Positions 10,473-23,400 are shown, counted from the first letter of the stretch. The stretch is DNA of 64,000 nt from Symbiodinium natans (GCA_905221605.1 CAJNDS010002239.1:281501-345500); one strand, 5' to 3'. Made by a program: numbers and translations. The notes: generated by a model from the letters alone, not told the origin.

Positions 10473-10900
10473 GGTTGAAGCGACACCTCATAAGCCGAGC
10501 TCGAAGACGCACGGTGGGACAGCTCTCGAGCCGGATTCTACCGTGGCCCAGGGGCCCAGCGCACGTTTGTGGTCCTGGAGAAGGAGGAGACGTCGGTGGC
10601 GGAGCTGCGCAGACACCGGTTGAGGAGCAGCGCTCCGGAGCCCAGCGGCCTCGTACGCCGTCTCCTCGGGACATCTCATCAGGTGGCAAGCTTATCCCTT
10701 AACCCCCGACCGCCAACTGCAGGTGAGGAGGCGCAGCGGGCTGTGGTACATCCACGTGTGCCGACATTGCCGGCGATGGCCCGGATGGATTTGCGTGCTC
10801 TGTCGGCCTAGGGGCCTAGCGGCCGCTGGCATGGTGCTCCATCAGGGACTTTGGTGCACGATAGCCCGCCCAGAAATTGAAGAAACAGTGAGCGCGGTGG
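10473..10900 (+). other. Coding-like fragments, unrecognised
   Basis: One frame (about 10560-10811) reads VVLEKEETSVAELRRHRLRS and is helical. An overlapping frame (about 10723-10815) has a CxxC pair set around a tryptophan (CRHCRRWPGWICVLC) that could be a zinc ribbon. They cannot both be real, and neither has a start codon in a good context. Confidence 0.2.
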
Positions 10901-11000
10901 CTGAAGGGTTCGCGTGTGGGTCACACGAGTCTGCTGTGCATTGCTCTTAGCAACGCTTAGTGCCTACGCGTTCTATGCCAGGACTTCTCAAAACGCCAAG

Positions 11001-12068
11001 ATGATGCTGACTTCGTATGATCCTCGTGTGCTGATTCAGTCGCCAACAACTCAATGGGTTATGCGCCGTGGTTTGGCAGATCGTGCGATGTGGGGCGCAA
11101 TAGCGTCGTCAGCAAGAAAGGTATGTGCTGAAATGGTTCAGGTGGATGTGATGATGAATGTCCAGCTGGAAACTGGAAAACTCCTTCTCCAAAGGAGGGA
11201 TCAAGGGTATTATAGTAAATTGCATCATCCGTTCCATGATAATCCATGCTTGCCGGCAGTGGGGAATTACCCGCTCTCAGTTATGGGAGTTTTGCTATCT
11301 CCAGAGTTGCGACATGAGTTTACAAATTCGGATACCCTTGGAACTGCAATGGAAGCAATAGCCTTCGATTGGAGCCGCGTTCCAGGTATGGAAGACCACA
11401 TTAAGCTGATGGTTCGGGTTGCAACACTGGTACGTCCGTTTATTCTCCTTGGTGGTCAAGGGACTGTGGTGAATACAGAATTTCTCTGGCAACATGGAAG
11501 GGATCGGTTGATGGAATTCCTTCAAGCAGCTACATGTGCTGACGAATTGGAGGAACTATGGAAACGAATGGATGAGGATGATGAGGAGGTGGATCCGTCA
11601 GGGATGGTGTTGGAGATCTCTGGACAGCGAGAAATGGTTTTTGGACAAGGGAGTGGTGAAACTCTTATTCCTATTGAAGATGCTGGAGGTGTGACGACCG
11701 GTGGCACGTCGAGACTGTCTGGCACAAGGATGCTATTGTGGAACTTGTATTCTAGGGTTGTTCCCAATTGGAAGTTTTCGATCCAAGACCGTTCTGCCGG
11801 GAGGATCTTTGACAGCACAAAGGGTTATCCTGGCGAGGGACCAACCAATGGTGATGGTTCAATTTCCTCAAAGGGGAAGGCGCCCTGTATTCCTGAAGAT
11901 CATCTTGATACGGCGGTCACAAAAAGAGTCGACCAGTCCTCAGATCAGGGAGAAGAAGGTTGTTTTGGGTTGGAAAGTCAACCTGAACAGGTCGTGGTAG
12001 AAGCTGCTGCCACCGAGATGCTCCGGCTCAGCGGCCGTCTGCCAGAGGCCAATGTGGCTCGAGTTTAA
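11001..12068 (+). CDS. Unrecognised 355-residue ORF, possibly secreted or membrane-anchored
   Basis: The frame is open from 10905. The first ATG is at 11001, but the upstream in-frame stretch encodes a hydrophobic signal-like segment (VCCALLLATLSAYAFYA), so translation may start earlier or in an upstream exon. After it comes a globular-looking region of about 200 residues (with LLLQRRDQG, HHPFHDNPC and FDWSRVPGMEDHI), an acidic patch (RMDEDDEEVD) and a hydrophilic C-terminal third. Base composition is lower in GC than in the SET and WD40 genes. No family was recognised. It is the longest clean ORF between 6.5 and 54 kb and shows no competing long ORF on the other strand, which argues for real coding. 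Function unknown. Confidence 0.5.
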   Translation: MMLTSYDPRVLIQSPTTQWVMRRGLADRAMWGAIASSARKVCAEMVQVDVMMNVQLETGKLLLQRRDQGYYSKLHHPFHDNPCLPAVGNYPLSVMGVLLSPELRHEFTNSDTLGTAMEAIAFDWSRVPGMEDHIKLMVRVATLVRPFILLGGQGTVVNTEFLWQHGRDRLMEFLQAATCADELEELWKRMDEDDEEVDPSGMVLEISGQREMVFGQGSGETLIPIEDAGGVTTGGTSRLSGTRMLLWNLYSRVVPNWKFSIQDRSAGRIFDSTKGYPGEGPTNGDGSISSKGKAPCIPEDHLDTAVTKRVDQSSDQGEEGCFGLESQPEQVVVEAAATEMLRLSGRLPEANVARV

Positions 12069-12545
12069 ACCGGAGTCTGATTCCGTGTTCAGCCAAGTTG
12101 GCGGCTTGAGGTTGGGTGATTTGACCGTTGCTGAGTAAGATGAGGTCACGAGCAAAGTTGAGTCCGAGTTGGACAGTATTGAGGGCAGTGGTCAGAGATT
12201 TACCAGGCCACTGCAAGCTGAGGAAGCTGAGATTTCCCAGGCCACTGCAAGCTGAGGAAGCTGGCAGGAAAGGTGATTGGGTTGAAGAGTGCTGCACATG
12301 CCATCGTGCACCGGGTTGCTGCTGGCCGTGGATTTTACCACGAGACTTCTAGTGATAAGGGCGAAATGCTTCTTTTCCATGCCGAAGAAGCACCTTTATA
12401 AGGAGTCGCAAGCCAGCTGTGATGATCGCTGCGGCAGCCCCGACTACCCCACGTCGCCTCGCTCTTCCTTGCCGATCAGGAGCGGTCGCAGTGCTCCCGC
12501 GCCCGATGGCGCGAGCCCTTCACTTACCTCTCCCCAGCTACAGCC
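12069..12545. other. Spacer with a short direct repeat
   Basis: ccaggccactgcaagctgaggaagctg occurs twice in tandem (about 12204-12264). No gene is supported. Confidence 0.5.
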
Positions 12546-12980
12546 GTGTCCGGAGGCTCGCTTTTCGAACTTGAGTTGTTGAGGAAGGAGAATGCGCAGT
12601 TGCGGAAGGACCTCGAGAGGTCGGAGACACGCACCGCTGGCTTGCAGGCCCAAGTGCGGGCGCAACATGCGTTGCGCCAGGCAGCGCAGAATAAGGTCCG
12701 GCGGTTTTCAATCCTGGCATATCTTCGTGACCCTCCTTCCCGACAGCCAGTGGCTCGAGTTTATGGTGCGCGACGTCACTCCGGGAACGCATTCCCAGGG
12801 CGGTGTTGCCGCCGGGACGGATCTCCGGTCGTCATTCTGGCCACGGCAAACACATACGATTGCGATCCCCCGGCGCTGTGTGCCGCTGCCGAGGCTGGAG
12901 CCAAGGTCCTTTTGCTCGTGGACGAGAAGAACAGTCGTTCTTGCAACGTTTCGTTGCCACGTCTGCAAAGCCTTAGAGCC
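12546..12980 (+). CDS. Possible coiled-coil fragment ahead of a microsatellite
   Basis: The frame begins with a helical heptad-like stretch (LELLRKENAQLRKDLERSE, then AGLQAQVRAQHALRQAAQN) typical of a coiled coil, then turns into less convincing sequence and runs into the GGTAGT repeat, where it only encodes a valine run. The first roughly 55 residues may be a genuine exon. The rest is doubtful, since another frame is also open over 12592-12987. Confidence 0.3.
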
Positions 12981-12982
12981 GT

Positions 12983-13096
12983 TGTAGTGGTAGTGGTAGT
13001 GGTAGTGGTAGTGGTAGTGGTAGTGGTAGTGGTAGTGGTAGTGGTAGTGGTAGTCGTAGTCCGAGTCGTAGTCGTATTCGTAGTCGTAGTCATAGC
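12983..13096 (+). repeat. GGTAGT/GTAGTC microsatellite
   Basis: At least 11 near-perfect GTGGTA hexamers run to about 13052, followed by degenerate CGTAGT units. The long valine or histidine-tyrosine ORFs here are only readings of the repeat. Confidence 0.9.
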
Positions 13097-15016
13097 CGTT
13101 GCCGTGCCCCATCGGTTTATAACCCGAACTTTCAACCCATGATCTGGCCTTAGGGTTTGGGAACCTGAACCCTAGCCCGGGGTTCGGGCTCGGGTTAGCC
13201 CCTTAACTGATGGAAATTCCACCCCCTTTCGCTTCTTGTGTTCATTAATTATGCGACTATCGGAATAGTAGTCGTAGTAATCGAGTCGAATTGCAACCTC
13301 ATGACGTGGGGGTTAAGGTTTGGGTTAACCTGGGGTTCGGGTTTGGGTTCAACCAAGCTTCTTGGGCTTGCCCATAGGCATGTATGATAACAAAGGGGAG
13401 GAGGGTGGGCCCCGTTCTGCATCTGATTTGGTTTTCTGACGATCTTCCATTTCTGTGACACTCTTGGGAGTCTTGATGATTCATGCTTGTATTTATTGAG
13501 TCGGCTCTACGGGGAGCCCAGATTCCGAAAGTCCCGCCCATCCCACCCTAAGATCTGGTGTGATATTTCCGGCTAAAGCTGGGTGGAGTAGGCCCTTGAG
13601 GTACGTTGGCGCAGCAATCACTGGTTGAACTGCTGGCAACATGGACTCAGAGTCGTGGGAAAGCTTTCACTGTTTCTGCTGGAACGGCCAGTTTGGCCAA
13701 TGAACTTGTGACCCGTAAGAACTCTACAACAAAATTCCCGTTGACATATGTCCTCATGCAGTTGGAATATGATTTGTTCCAATGCGGTGGCCACTTGAAT
13801 CTCAACTCGGCGCAGCAATCGCAATCCTGAGAAAAGAGAGCTAGTGGATTGTGAGACATATTCGCGAAGATGTCGCATTTTTTGTTTGATCCATGTTTAT
13901 ATTTTGATATGACAGTTGCTTTGTGACAACTATACAAAAAAACCCTGAGGTTGGGGTTGGTTGAACCTGCAGAGCGTGTAACATGTTCAAGTGTTGGCAT
14001 CCCATAAAGGTGAGTAAGAATTTCATGCTTTTGGCCTCAGAGAACGCATTTTCGGCGAGTGAAAAATCCAGTCGCAACGGGAATTTTTCCTGCCACCATC
14101 TTTTTGATGCATTTTGGTGCTGTTGGTTCAACGTTGAGCATGTGGGCCCCTATCAGCACAGAAGAAGCAAGGAACACTTTGTCAAGATTTTCCATGGTCA
14201 GTATTGGTTTTCTAAAGTAATGGCATATGCCCATTTTGGTCCGGACGGACCCGAACCAATGCTCGCATTGCAACGTTGGTTCGGGGATTGGGGATTGAAG
14301 ATGCCACATTGATCGCACGTACGTTATAACTTGAACATGCGGTTGTTATGACTGCCAGCAATGTCGGTGCAGATGTCGCATTAGTGGCAGGCGGGATGTT
14401 CAGTCAAATGTCATGATTATGTTGGACTGCATGATGGAACACAAGGCGCTGAACCACCAACGCCTGGATCTCCGGGATTAGAAGGCGTGCATTTTAGAAT
14501 TCGCGTTCGTGTTTGTGCTTGAAAGTTGCAGTGAGCCGCGGCAAAGTGAACGTGCACTTGGAAGGGTTCGTTCAATAGATGTTCATGCCACGAATGTTGG
14601 CACGCAAAACCACGTGTTATGTCAGTTTGCAGTGTTGTGCAGCAGCGTGCGACCGAAAAGGAAAGTCGTGTTCAGCAGAAGAACAAAGCGGATCCACGGT
14701 CAGATGATGTCAGCTATTTCGGTCCATCCACTTGATTTATCATGTATCAACGATGTGACGTGAACCACTTGGCAGCATCACTGAAAGGTTTGGGTATCAG
14801 TTTGAGGCTTTAAGTCTTAGGGTTTGCCGTGCCACGATTCCGGCAATGTTTCCAACATCGGCTACCAGTTGCGCTATTGCTTCATAGTGCCTTTGGCCCT
14901 GTCCACAGAAGAACCAACTGTTGCCAAGCGTTGTTGTGACGAGTTAGCCATCTACTTGCTGCGAGTCAAAACGCCATACTGCCACAACTTGCCACGCAAT
15001 TGTAAACGAATCGAAT

Positions 15017-15053
<37 letters not shown>

Positions 15054-16121
15054 GTGCAAACACGCGACGGAACATGCAATTTTATGTACAAGCTGTTACC
15101 TACGGGGATATGTCGAAAAGAGTGATGCACCTCCTCTTTTTGAAAGCAAGAATACGGTTCGCTCAACAGGTGTGGTTAAGTTTGCAGAGCGGTGATTGTT
15201 GTGACTGTTGTTGCTTAAAGTCTGACCAGCGTTCGGGAATAAGTGCAACCTTCGGCATGATGTGCTTGGTTCATCGATCTGCGATGCTTCGTCTGTCGGC
15301 TGCAGATTATGGTCCGTGTCAGCAAATCTAATGACAATCTTCGCTAGTAACATCCGCATGAATCCATGAAGAGGCACATGAACAAAATTGCTCTTGGCAA
15401 AAAGACATATCGAGTGTCTGCCGTAAGAGAGTTTCGCGAAGGTCAAAGACTTGACCTTTACAGTTGTCAAATCCAGCAGCTATGAGCCGGAAGGGTCTTC
15501 ACGTGAAAGTTCCACCGAGAAGTAACGTGTTTTACTTTCCCATGAGGACCTTTGCCTAAAAGTCATGCGCCGCTTCTCCTTCAAAGCAACCGTCATCATC
15601 ATGTGGCTTCGCTGACGGTTTGAAGCGTTTGAAGCATTTTCGCAGGTTCATTTCCATCATTGGGATCAGATGATGACTTCGACAAGCGCTTCTACCGAGC
15701 CGATCGGCAACGTCCAGGCTGCATGTCACAGCCTCCAAGTGTTGTCGCTGTACGTCGTGCGGTTGTGATTTTCTTGCGTGTTTTGTGCTTGCCAGGCCTT
15801 TCCTCGTCTGCGGTCCCAAGTGCCCCTCGGATAGCGCCATCAACGTATACGTGATGTTGTGTTACGGTGCTATACAACCTCGTCATGCCTTTCAGACATG
15901 TTCAACATTGGCGGCTTGGCATTGGCAGTTGTGTGATCACGAACAAAGTCCCGCATGCTTTTCTTCTATGCGGAACGAAGTCCCACACAATGCTTTCTCT
16001 CGCTTGTGTTTTTTCGGGCTGCGCAGATGCACAGGTCGGCTCTGGACGAAGCTATAGTTGTCCCGATGTTGAAATGCTCATCGCCTCGAGCTTTGTTTGT
16101 CGCAGAAACCACACATCACCA
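13097..16121. other. Non-coding stretch, AT-richer, with telomere-like scraps
   Basis: TTAGGGTTTGGG and GGGTTCGGGTT fragments lie at 13140-13200 and 13310-13350. A perfect (AC)n run of about 17 units lies at 15017-15051. The longest ORFs are about 110 residues and lack recognisable motifs on either strand. No gene is supported. Confidence 0.5.
15017..15051 (+). repeat. (AC)n microsatellite
   Basis: Uninterrupted AC dinucleotides, about 17 units. Confidence 0.95.
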
Positions 16122-16896
16122 CACAGTACCGACGTCCATGTTGCGAAGTAAGCGACCAAGCTGGCGCAGTTCACGCTTCTTCCTGGTTTGCTTGCTACTT
16201 GCTGCTCGTTCGTGCCGAGGACCTCGCAGCTGCGGGCGCTCTCGCGCAGCACGCGTTCCGGGGAAGCATGGAGGACGAAGCTGTGACTTGACGGCAGATA
16301 CGAAACCAGCCCCGCTTCACAAGCATATTTGACATACTTGAATTAAGCAGATCTAAGCAATTTTGCATCGTTTTGTTTGCTTTGGTGGAGTATTCTGGGC
16401 TCGCATGTGGTTGGCCCCTACTGGTCAGCACTATGAGGCGTTCGGTGCAAAGCAGTCTCACGGCGTCTTCTCCTAACTCAGGCCCGAACTGTGGCTCGTG
16501 CGTTGGAGTCTCATGCATCGTCGCTGGCAAATCCTGCCGAGCCGGCCGATTGACGCAAGCGAGGGATTTTGCGGGCGTTCGGCTTGAAACGCTTTGGGAG
16601 CACAGATTTTCTTGCCAGGACGTCGCCACAGTTGGGCGGGCTTTGGCATCGCAAGCGTTTGCAACAGCCCCTCATGCTGGGGTCGCTTCCGCTGTGAAGG
16701 TGTCTTTGACATCTTTGATCAGTTCAACAGAATGAGGGGTGTCTTCAAAGTTTTCGTAGAGAATGCCTCGCAGGACCCACCAGAGGAGTCGCAGCGGGTT
16801 GGCAAGGAGAGCGCGCCAGCCGATACAGATGACGCCTGGGATACTCGGGCACGCAGAGTTGGCAGGGTTGGCTTCAATGCAGCTGCAGACGCATAG
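16122..16896 (+). repeat. Segmental duplication, copy A
   Basis: This block recurs at 18692-19476. From 16321 to 16896 only four mismatches to copy B were counted (about 99.3% identity). The first 200 bases differ by small indels. Both strands carry ORFs over 100 residues in each copy, none with a recognisable domain. Codon positions do not obviously favour one strand. Confidence 0.93.
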
Positions 16897-18691
16897 AATT
16901 GCATAGATCTTGTTGCTTGCCCCTTCGCCATGGTAGACTTTGGGAAAGGTGGGAGCTGTGGAATGGTTGCAATTTTACCGAGCGGCCTGGAAATCATTCA
17001 ACATTTTGAGCCCATCAACTCGTAAACTTGAACCGGCTTGAACAACAGAAGAAAAATATGAACCAAAGCCAACATGTTGGCAAGATACAGGTCGTTTCCA
17101 GAATTTCGGGCTTTTGCGAACATTGTGCGTATTTCGAGCCGGCTCGAGTTTGGGAATCAGATCCAGCCGGCTCGGAAACATCCGAAACTTGTGATGCATG
17201 CAGGGTTGTTAAAACGTTGGATTCTATCGAGCTGGCTCGGAAAAGGATTATATAGTTTTTCGATGCAGGTTCATCATTTCACATATTGGAGTTGTGTATG
17301 TGTATTGCAAATACATATATGTATCCAGGCTGAGGTAGTGGTGTAGAGGGTAGAGTTTAGATTTCCTATTTCGGGTGTTTCGTTCGTGGTGTGCGTGTGC
17401 GTATGTGAGTTCGGCTGAAAGCAGGCTGAAAGCAGTAATATGGCTGGCTTTTTCGAGGTGCACGGTAGCGGGGTTGGGATATCTTCCTTCGCGAGCCCTT
17501 CGAACCCCGGACCTGCATTGACTTTGCTTGTAATCGGGATTTGTGTGGGGCTGCTCTTCGCTTCTATTCGGGCCTTCTTGGGGGCTTGGTGATTTTCGAT
17601 TTTCGTTCGTGAACTGGCCTGGCGGCTGGTCAGACGTGCTGCTCTGCTGTATGGGAATCTTTGATGGCCCTTGCTGCAACACCTCTCGCTTAGCTTGCAA
17701 CCGAGGAGCCGAGCAGTGCTCCCCGTGTCGTCTCCTGCCGCGTCTGCAGTTGGACCCATGACCTAGAAATTGAATCAGAGAATCCCCCACAGAACCGTTC
17801 GCACCTTTGCAATCCTGTTAGTGGATTTTCAAGCCAGTCAATCACATCTTCGTTCATTCCATCGCAGCTTTGTTCGCCCCTCCAACCACAAATCCACTTT
17901 TGCGAACTCAGCATTAAATTCGTGAACCACTGAACAAGGAACAATAATTTTCTCAAAAAATGTTGAATCTTCTTCCTTGCATTGTCTTTCGTAGAATTTT
18001 TGTAGGGGGTGTTAATGACGGTCCAAGAAAAAGTGTTCTAATGGGGCTGTCAATAGCTACTACTAAATGTTTAAAAAGCCCGACTTGTTACTTGTTGTTT
18101 GTTTGGCTCTCCCGACGAAAACGAGAGCGAACCCTCTCTCCTTCACCCGTACAAAGTTTTTGACTGCTTTGGGCATGTAGCCGACTGCGGGCATTGGCTC
18201 CGTTAAATATTTCAGTCGTTGTCATCAGAACATAATGGGCCAGTATTGAGAACTGCACACAAAGCTGGCTTTGTGATTCATGAATCAAACGCCCGGATGT
18301 TTCCCCCTTTCTGAGTGGTTTTGCAATGAAAAATTCAGTGTTTTCCTCAAAGAGGAGATCTTCATTTTTCGATATCAGTAAACACGTTTTGTTTACATGC
18401 AGAATGTAGATGAAACGGTGTTTTGCACAACATGTGTTCAAAAATTAGGTCAGGAGCACTAGTTGTTTCAGTATGAAAAGCGGTTGATCCCGGAAGCCGA
18501 ATTCCAGTTGTTTATGCACGCACGCAGCCAACACATGTTTAACAACGCATGTCTTGTCATTATGGCATGCATCGTAAATATCAGTGTTTTCGCCAACAAT
18601 CGCCCGAGTCGCAAACCGCGCAAAGGCAGGCAAATCATGCGGTGGGTAACCATCTGATTCCTAGCCTTGTGCCGTCAACGGCTTGAAACCC
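16897..18691. other. Spacer between the duplicated blocks, no gene seen
   Basis: AT-richer sequence with a run of ggctcgga-type motifs at 17130-17240. ORFs up to 180 residues on the minus strand (17248-17790) are rich in T, H and S and overlap others in several frames; no motif seen. Confidence 0.4.
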
Positions 18692-19476
18692 CACAGTGTC
18701 GACGTCCATGTTGCGAAGTAAGCGACCAAGCTGGCGCAGTTCACGCTTTGTTCTTCTTTTCCAAGCTGGTTTGCTTGCTACTTGCTGCTCGTTCGTGCCG
18801 AGGACCTCGCAGCTGCGGGCGCTCTCGCGCAGCACGCGTTCCGGGGAAGCATGGAGGACGAAGCTGTGACTTGACGGCAGATACGGTTTCCCCGCTTCAC
18901 AAGCATATTTGACATACTTGAATTAAGCAGATCTAAGCAATTTTGCATAGTTTTGTTTGTTTTGGTGGAGTATTCTGGGCTCGCATGTGGTTGGCCCCTA
19001 CTGGTCAACACTATGAGGCGTTCGGTGCAAAGCAGTCTCACGGCGTCTTCTCCTAACTCAGGCCCGAACTGTGGCTCGTGCGTTGGAGTCTCATGCATCG
19101 TCGCTGGCAAATCCTGCCGAGCCGGCCGATTGACGCTAGCGAGGGATTTTGCGGGCGTTCGGCTTGAAACGCTTTGGGAGCACAGATTTTCTTGCCAGGA
19201 CGTCGCCACAGTTGGGCGGGCTTTGGCATCGCAAGCGTTTGCAACAGCCCCTCATGCTGGGGTCGCTTCCGCTGTGAAGGTGTCTTTGACATCTTTGATC
19301 AGTTCAACAGAATGAGGGGTGTCTTCAAAGTTTTCGTAGAGAATGCCTCGCAGGACCCACCAGAGGAGTCGCAGCGGGTTGGCAAGGAGAGCGCGCCAGC
19401 CGATACAGATGACGCCTGGGATACTCGGGCACGCAGAGTTGGCAGGGTTGGCTTCAATGCAGCTGCAGACGCATAG
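18692..19476 (+). repeat. Segmental duplication, copy B
   Basis: Direct-orientation partner of 16122-16896, starting 2570 bases downstream of it. Copy B has a longer linker near its start (ttgttcttcttttccaag) and ends at the same gcagacgcatag motif. Both junctions share a cacagt hexamer on the left, so microhomology-mediated duplication is possible. Confidence 0.93.
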
Positions 19477-20034
19477 GCTTGCACAGGTGTTTTCTGCATC
19501 GTAATGATCGATAATGCTTATTTATATGTCGCATGGCTTTCATGTTCATGGGTGGTTTCATGCTTGAGCATTGCTGCTTTAGGACCCTTCAAGGACCCTC
19601 AAGAGACGCCCCAAGGGATGTTTTAGGGATCTGGGGCGGAAGGGGATCGCCTCATGGATCTTGGCCAAGTGAGGGCCAAGCGGTCAAACGCTTGGAACGG
19701 TTCCGTAAAGCATCGAGCTGAATGGTTTCAGGTCTGGCTTGAGCCGGGGAGTATGCAACTCAAAAAGTGGAAGGAAGGGGTGATTGCAACCAGGGCTGGA
19801 AGGAGGATTCCGTGTTGGGTGCCTGAAACTCTCCTTTTTGCGTCAACACCCAAGCATGTACTCGTAAGCTTGTAAACGTTTGCTTCATGCCAGTTCTCGC
19901 CTCAGGACATGGCAGAGGTTGGAAGTGTTTTGGCATCCCAATCCTTTGACGACACTGGTGCAGCGTCACATTCGGTGCCATCTCCGGACACACTGGAGGC
20001 GGAGTGCCGAATCCATCGTTCACTGACATGAAAC
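19477..20034. other. No gene seen
   Basis: Short ORFs only on both strands. The stretch separates the duplicated block from a telomere-like repeat. Confidence 0.4.
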
Positions 20035-20078
20035 GTTAGGGTTTAGGGTTTAGGGTTTAGGGTTTAGGGTTTAGGGTT
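20035..20078 (+). repeat. Interstitial telomeric repeat (TTTAGGG)n
   Basis: About six TTTAGGG units. This plant-type heptamer is also the dinoflagellate telomere unit. It lies inside the window rather than at an end, so it is an interstitial copy. Confidence 0.9.
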
Positions 20079-20438
20079 CGTATGAATACTCTTTGACATG
20101 TCAGGCATCTGGGTTCGGCCAGGGAGGAGCAGCCAGCAAAGGCCCGGCGTCGCTGTCTGGTTACCGAAGTAATGAGCAGTTTTAGCCTCGACGGCGCATT
20201 TAGGACAAGTAAGGGGCATCGCACGATGGTCAAAGCATCAGAGATGCCTGGGCCAAGAAGGATAGAAGGATAGTGTTCGGTTTGGGCGGATGATCTGGCC
20301 GGTCGGCGGTTCGGTTTTTGGTGTATGTACGGGTACGTGGTTCGGCTGTAAAACGATGAAAATTTACTGCGGCCACCCTTTCTGTAACTACGTCGTTCCA
20401 GCAATACCTCTTTTTCCGAGCTCTTTCACTTCAAAACT

Positions 20439-23400
20439 CTTTGGATTTTACAGTGTTTTTGTGAACTTGTTTGAGAGCTTGACACAGCGCTTGACACAGC
20501 AGAGAGGCCAGTGCAGCCAGCCTGGAGTGGGTGGCCAGGGTGAGATCAACGAGACGTCAGCTGTTCGGACTGCTGGGGGCGAGCCTCCCGGTGACCTCCC
20601 TCGCTTGCCGGAAGCATGTCCAAGTCAAGGCCGACTCGTCTCAGTGTTTGGAAATTGAGCCAATTAGACTAAATATCAGTAGCAGTTCTGCGTTTTGTGA
20701 TGGAAAAATCCAGGTCCGGTTTCGACTGAGGTTTTCAGAAGCACAGATTTCTCAGCTTGTTAGACAGATGCAGGCGAACTGGAAGGAGGCCGTGCCCAGC
20801 CCAGTCAGCCACGCCAGCCACCAGCAGGCGACGCTGTGTGTATTTGACAGCTGGTGTGCATGCACAAGTGTTTAGGTACGGACTTCCAAGGCATCTCTTT
20901 TCCCTGCTGCCTTGCTTTGACTCAGATCGACACGTTGCACCGAAACACACAGGGACACTTCAACTCAGACTCACGAAACAAAGGGACAGACAGACACAAG
21001 AAACACAGTGACAAATAGACGCAGAGACATACATACGCAGACGCAGGCCATTAAGAAACAAACGAGGAAGCAACCATCAGACAACAAGCAGCAAACCACA
21101 CATGACAGAGTGACCAGCATGACGAAGAGACTTGACAAGCAAAGCATCCCAACCAAGAACACACGCACTCACACAACCGAACCCACTTCAGAACAACAAA
21201 TGATTTCCCCCCAGTCCGACGGACACACGACGGATGAGCACGTAGGGTATCTTAACATGCGTACATGCACATACATACTTTCCTACATACACACGATACC
21301 CGAAGGGCTTTTGGGCGGGTCAGGGAGCCACGATTACATTACAGCATAGGTTTGCACCAGGAGTTTAAGTAAATAGGGTACTAAACTCCGTTAGCAGAAA
21401 AGGAACGCCACCAACATCGGGCTACATTGCGCTGTTTTCATTTGACGACTTAACCCAAATGCGCTGGGAGTACGCAAAAAACACAAACACGGGATGGGTG
21501 GGCTAGCAGTAGGGGGCGTCGGTAAACCTAGAAGATTTTTCAAGGAGCCACGATTGCTTTACCGGCCAGCACCAACGGTTTTTGTTCCTTTCTTCTCTTT
21601 TCGGGGAAGGTGCTCTCATTGAGGCTGCAAGAGGCTGCCAGCGGGAGTGGTGAACTCTCAGCTGCTGTGCTGACCATCAGAGAAACGCTTGCAGAGCTCT
21701 CTTTCGCACATTTTTGCATCTTTTTCTTGGGTGCCACGCTCCTTACCCGAGAAGTGCTTCTTTTTGTCGGCGTGCTTCTGTGTGTGATTTTTTCTGAAGT
21801 GAGCTTTGGATTTTACAGTTTTTTTGTGAAGTTGTTTGAGAGCTTGACACGGCACTTGACACAGCAGAGTTCAGTCTTGAATGTAAGAACAGAGAGGCCA
21901 GCGCAGCCAGCCTGGAGTGGGTGGCCAGGGTGAGATCAACGAGACCTCAGCTGTTCGGAATGCTGGGGGCGAGCCTCCCAGTGACCTCCCTCGCTTGCCG
22001 GAAGCATGTCCAAGTCAAGGCCATCGACTCGTCTCAGTGTTTGGAAATTGAGCCAATTAGACTAAATATCAGTAGCAGTTCTGCGTTTTGTGATGGAAAA
22101 ATCCAGGTCCGGTTTCGACTGAGGTTTTAAGAAGCACAGATTTCTCAGCTTGTTAGACAGATGCAGGCGAGCTGGAAGGAGGCCGTGCCCAGCCCAGTCA
22201 GCCACGCCAGCCACCAGCAGGCGACGCTGTGTCTATTTGACAGCTGCTGTGCATGCACAAGTGTTTAGGTACGGACTTCCAAGGCATCTCTTTTCCCTGC
22301 CGCCACGCTGCGACCCAGATCGACACGTTGCACCGAAACACACAGGGACACTTCAACTCAGACTCACGAAACAAAGGAACAGACAGACACAAGAAGCACA
22401 GTGACAAATAGACGCAGAGACATACATACTCAGACGCTTGCAATAAAGAAGCAAACAAGGAAGCAACCATCAGACAACAAGCAGCAAACCACACATGACA
22501 GAGTGACCAGCATGACGAAGAGACTTGACAAGCAAAGCAACCCAACCAAGCACACACGCACTCACACAACCGAACCCACTTCAGAACAACAAATGATTTC
22601 CCCCCACTCCGAAAGACACACGACGGATGAGCACGTAGGGTATCTTAACATGCGTACATGCACATACATACTTTCCTACATACACACGATACCCGAAGGG
22701 CTTTTGGGCGGGTCAGGGAGCCACGATTACATTACCGCATAGGTTTGCACCAGGAGTTTAAGTAAATAGGGCACTATACTCCGTTAGCAGAAAAGGAACG
22801 CCACCAACATCGGGTTACATTGCGCTGTTTTCATTTGACGACTTAACCCAAATGCGCTGGGAGTACGCAAAAACACAAACACGGGATGGGTGGGCTAGCA
22901 GTAGGGGGCGTCAGCAAACCAGTAGGGGGCGTCAGTAAACCTAGAAGATTTTTCAAGGAGCCACGATTGCTTTACCGGCCAGCACCAACGGTTTTTGTTC
23001 CTTTCTTCTCTTCTCGGGGAAGGTGCTCTCATTGAGGCTGCAAGAGGCTGCCAGCGGGAGTGGTGAACTCTCAGCTGCTGTGCTGACCATCAGAGAAACG
23101 CTTGCAGAGCTCTCTTTCGCACATTTTTGCATCTTTTTCTTGGGTGCCACGCTCCTTACCCGAGAAGCGCTTCTTTTTGTCGGCGTGCTTCTGTGTGTGA
23201 TTTTTTCTGAAGTGAGCTTTGGATTTTACAGTTTTTTTGTGAAGTTGTTTGAGAGCTTGACACGGCACTTGACACAGCAGAGTTCATTCTTGAATGTAAG
23301 AACAGAGAGGCCAGCGCAGCCAGCCTGGAGTGGGTGGCCAGGGTGAGATCAACGAGACGTCAGCTGTTCGGAATGCTGGGGGCGAGCCTCCCGGTGACCT

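Noticed and set aside
12708-13142. Valine-run and Tyr/His-run ORFs
   Set aside because: They consist largely of the GGTAGT repeat.
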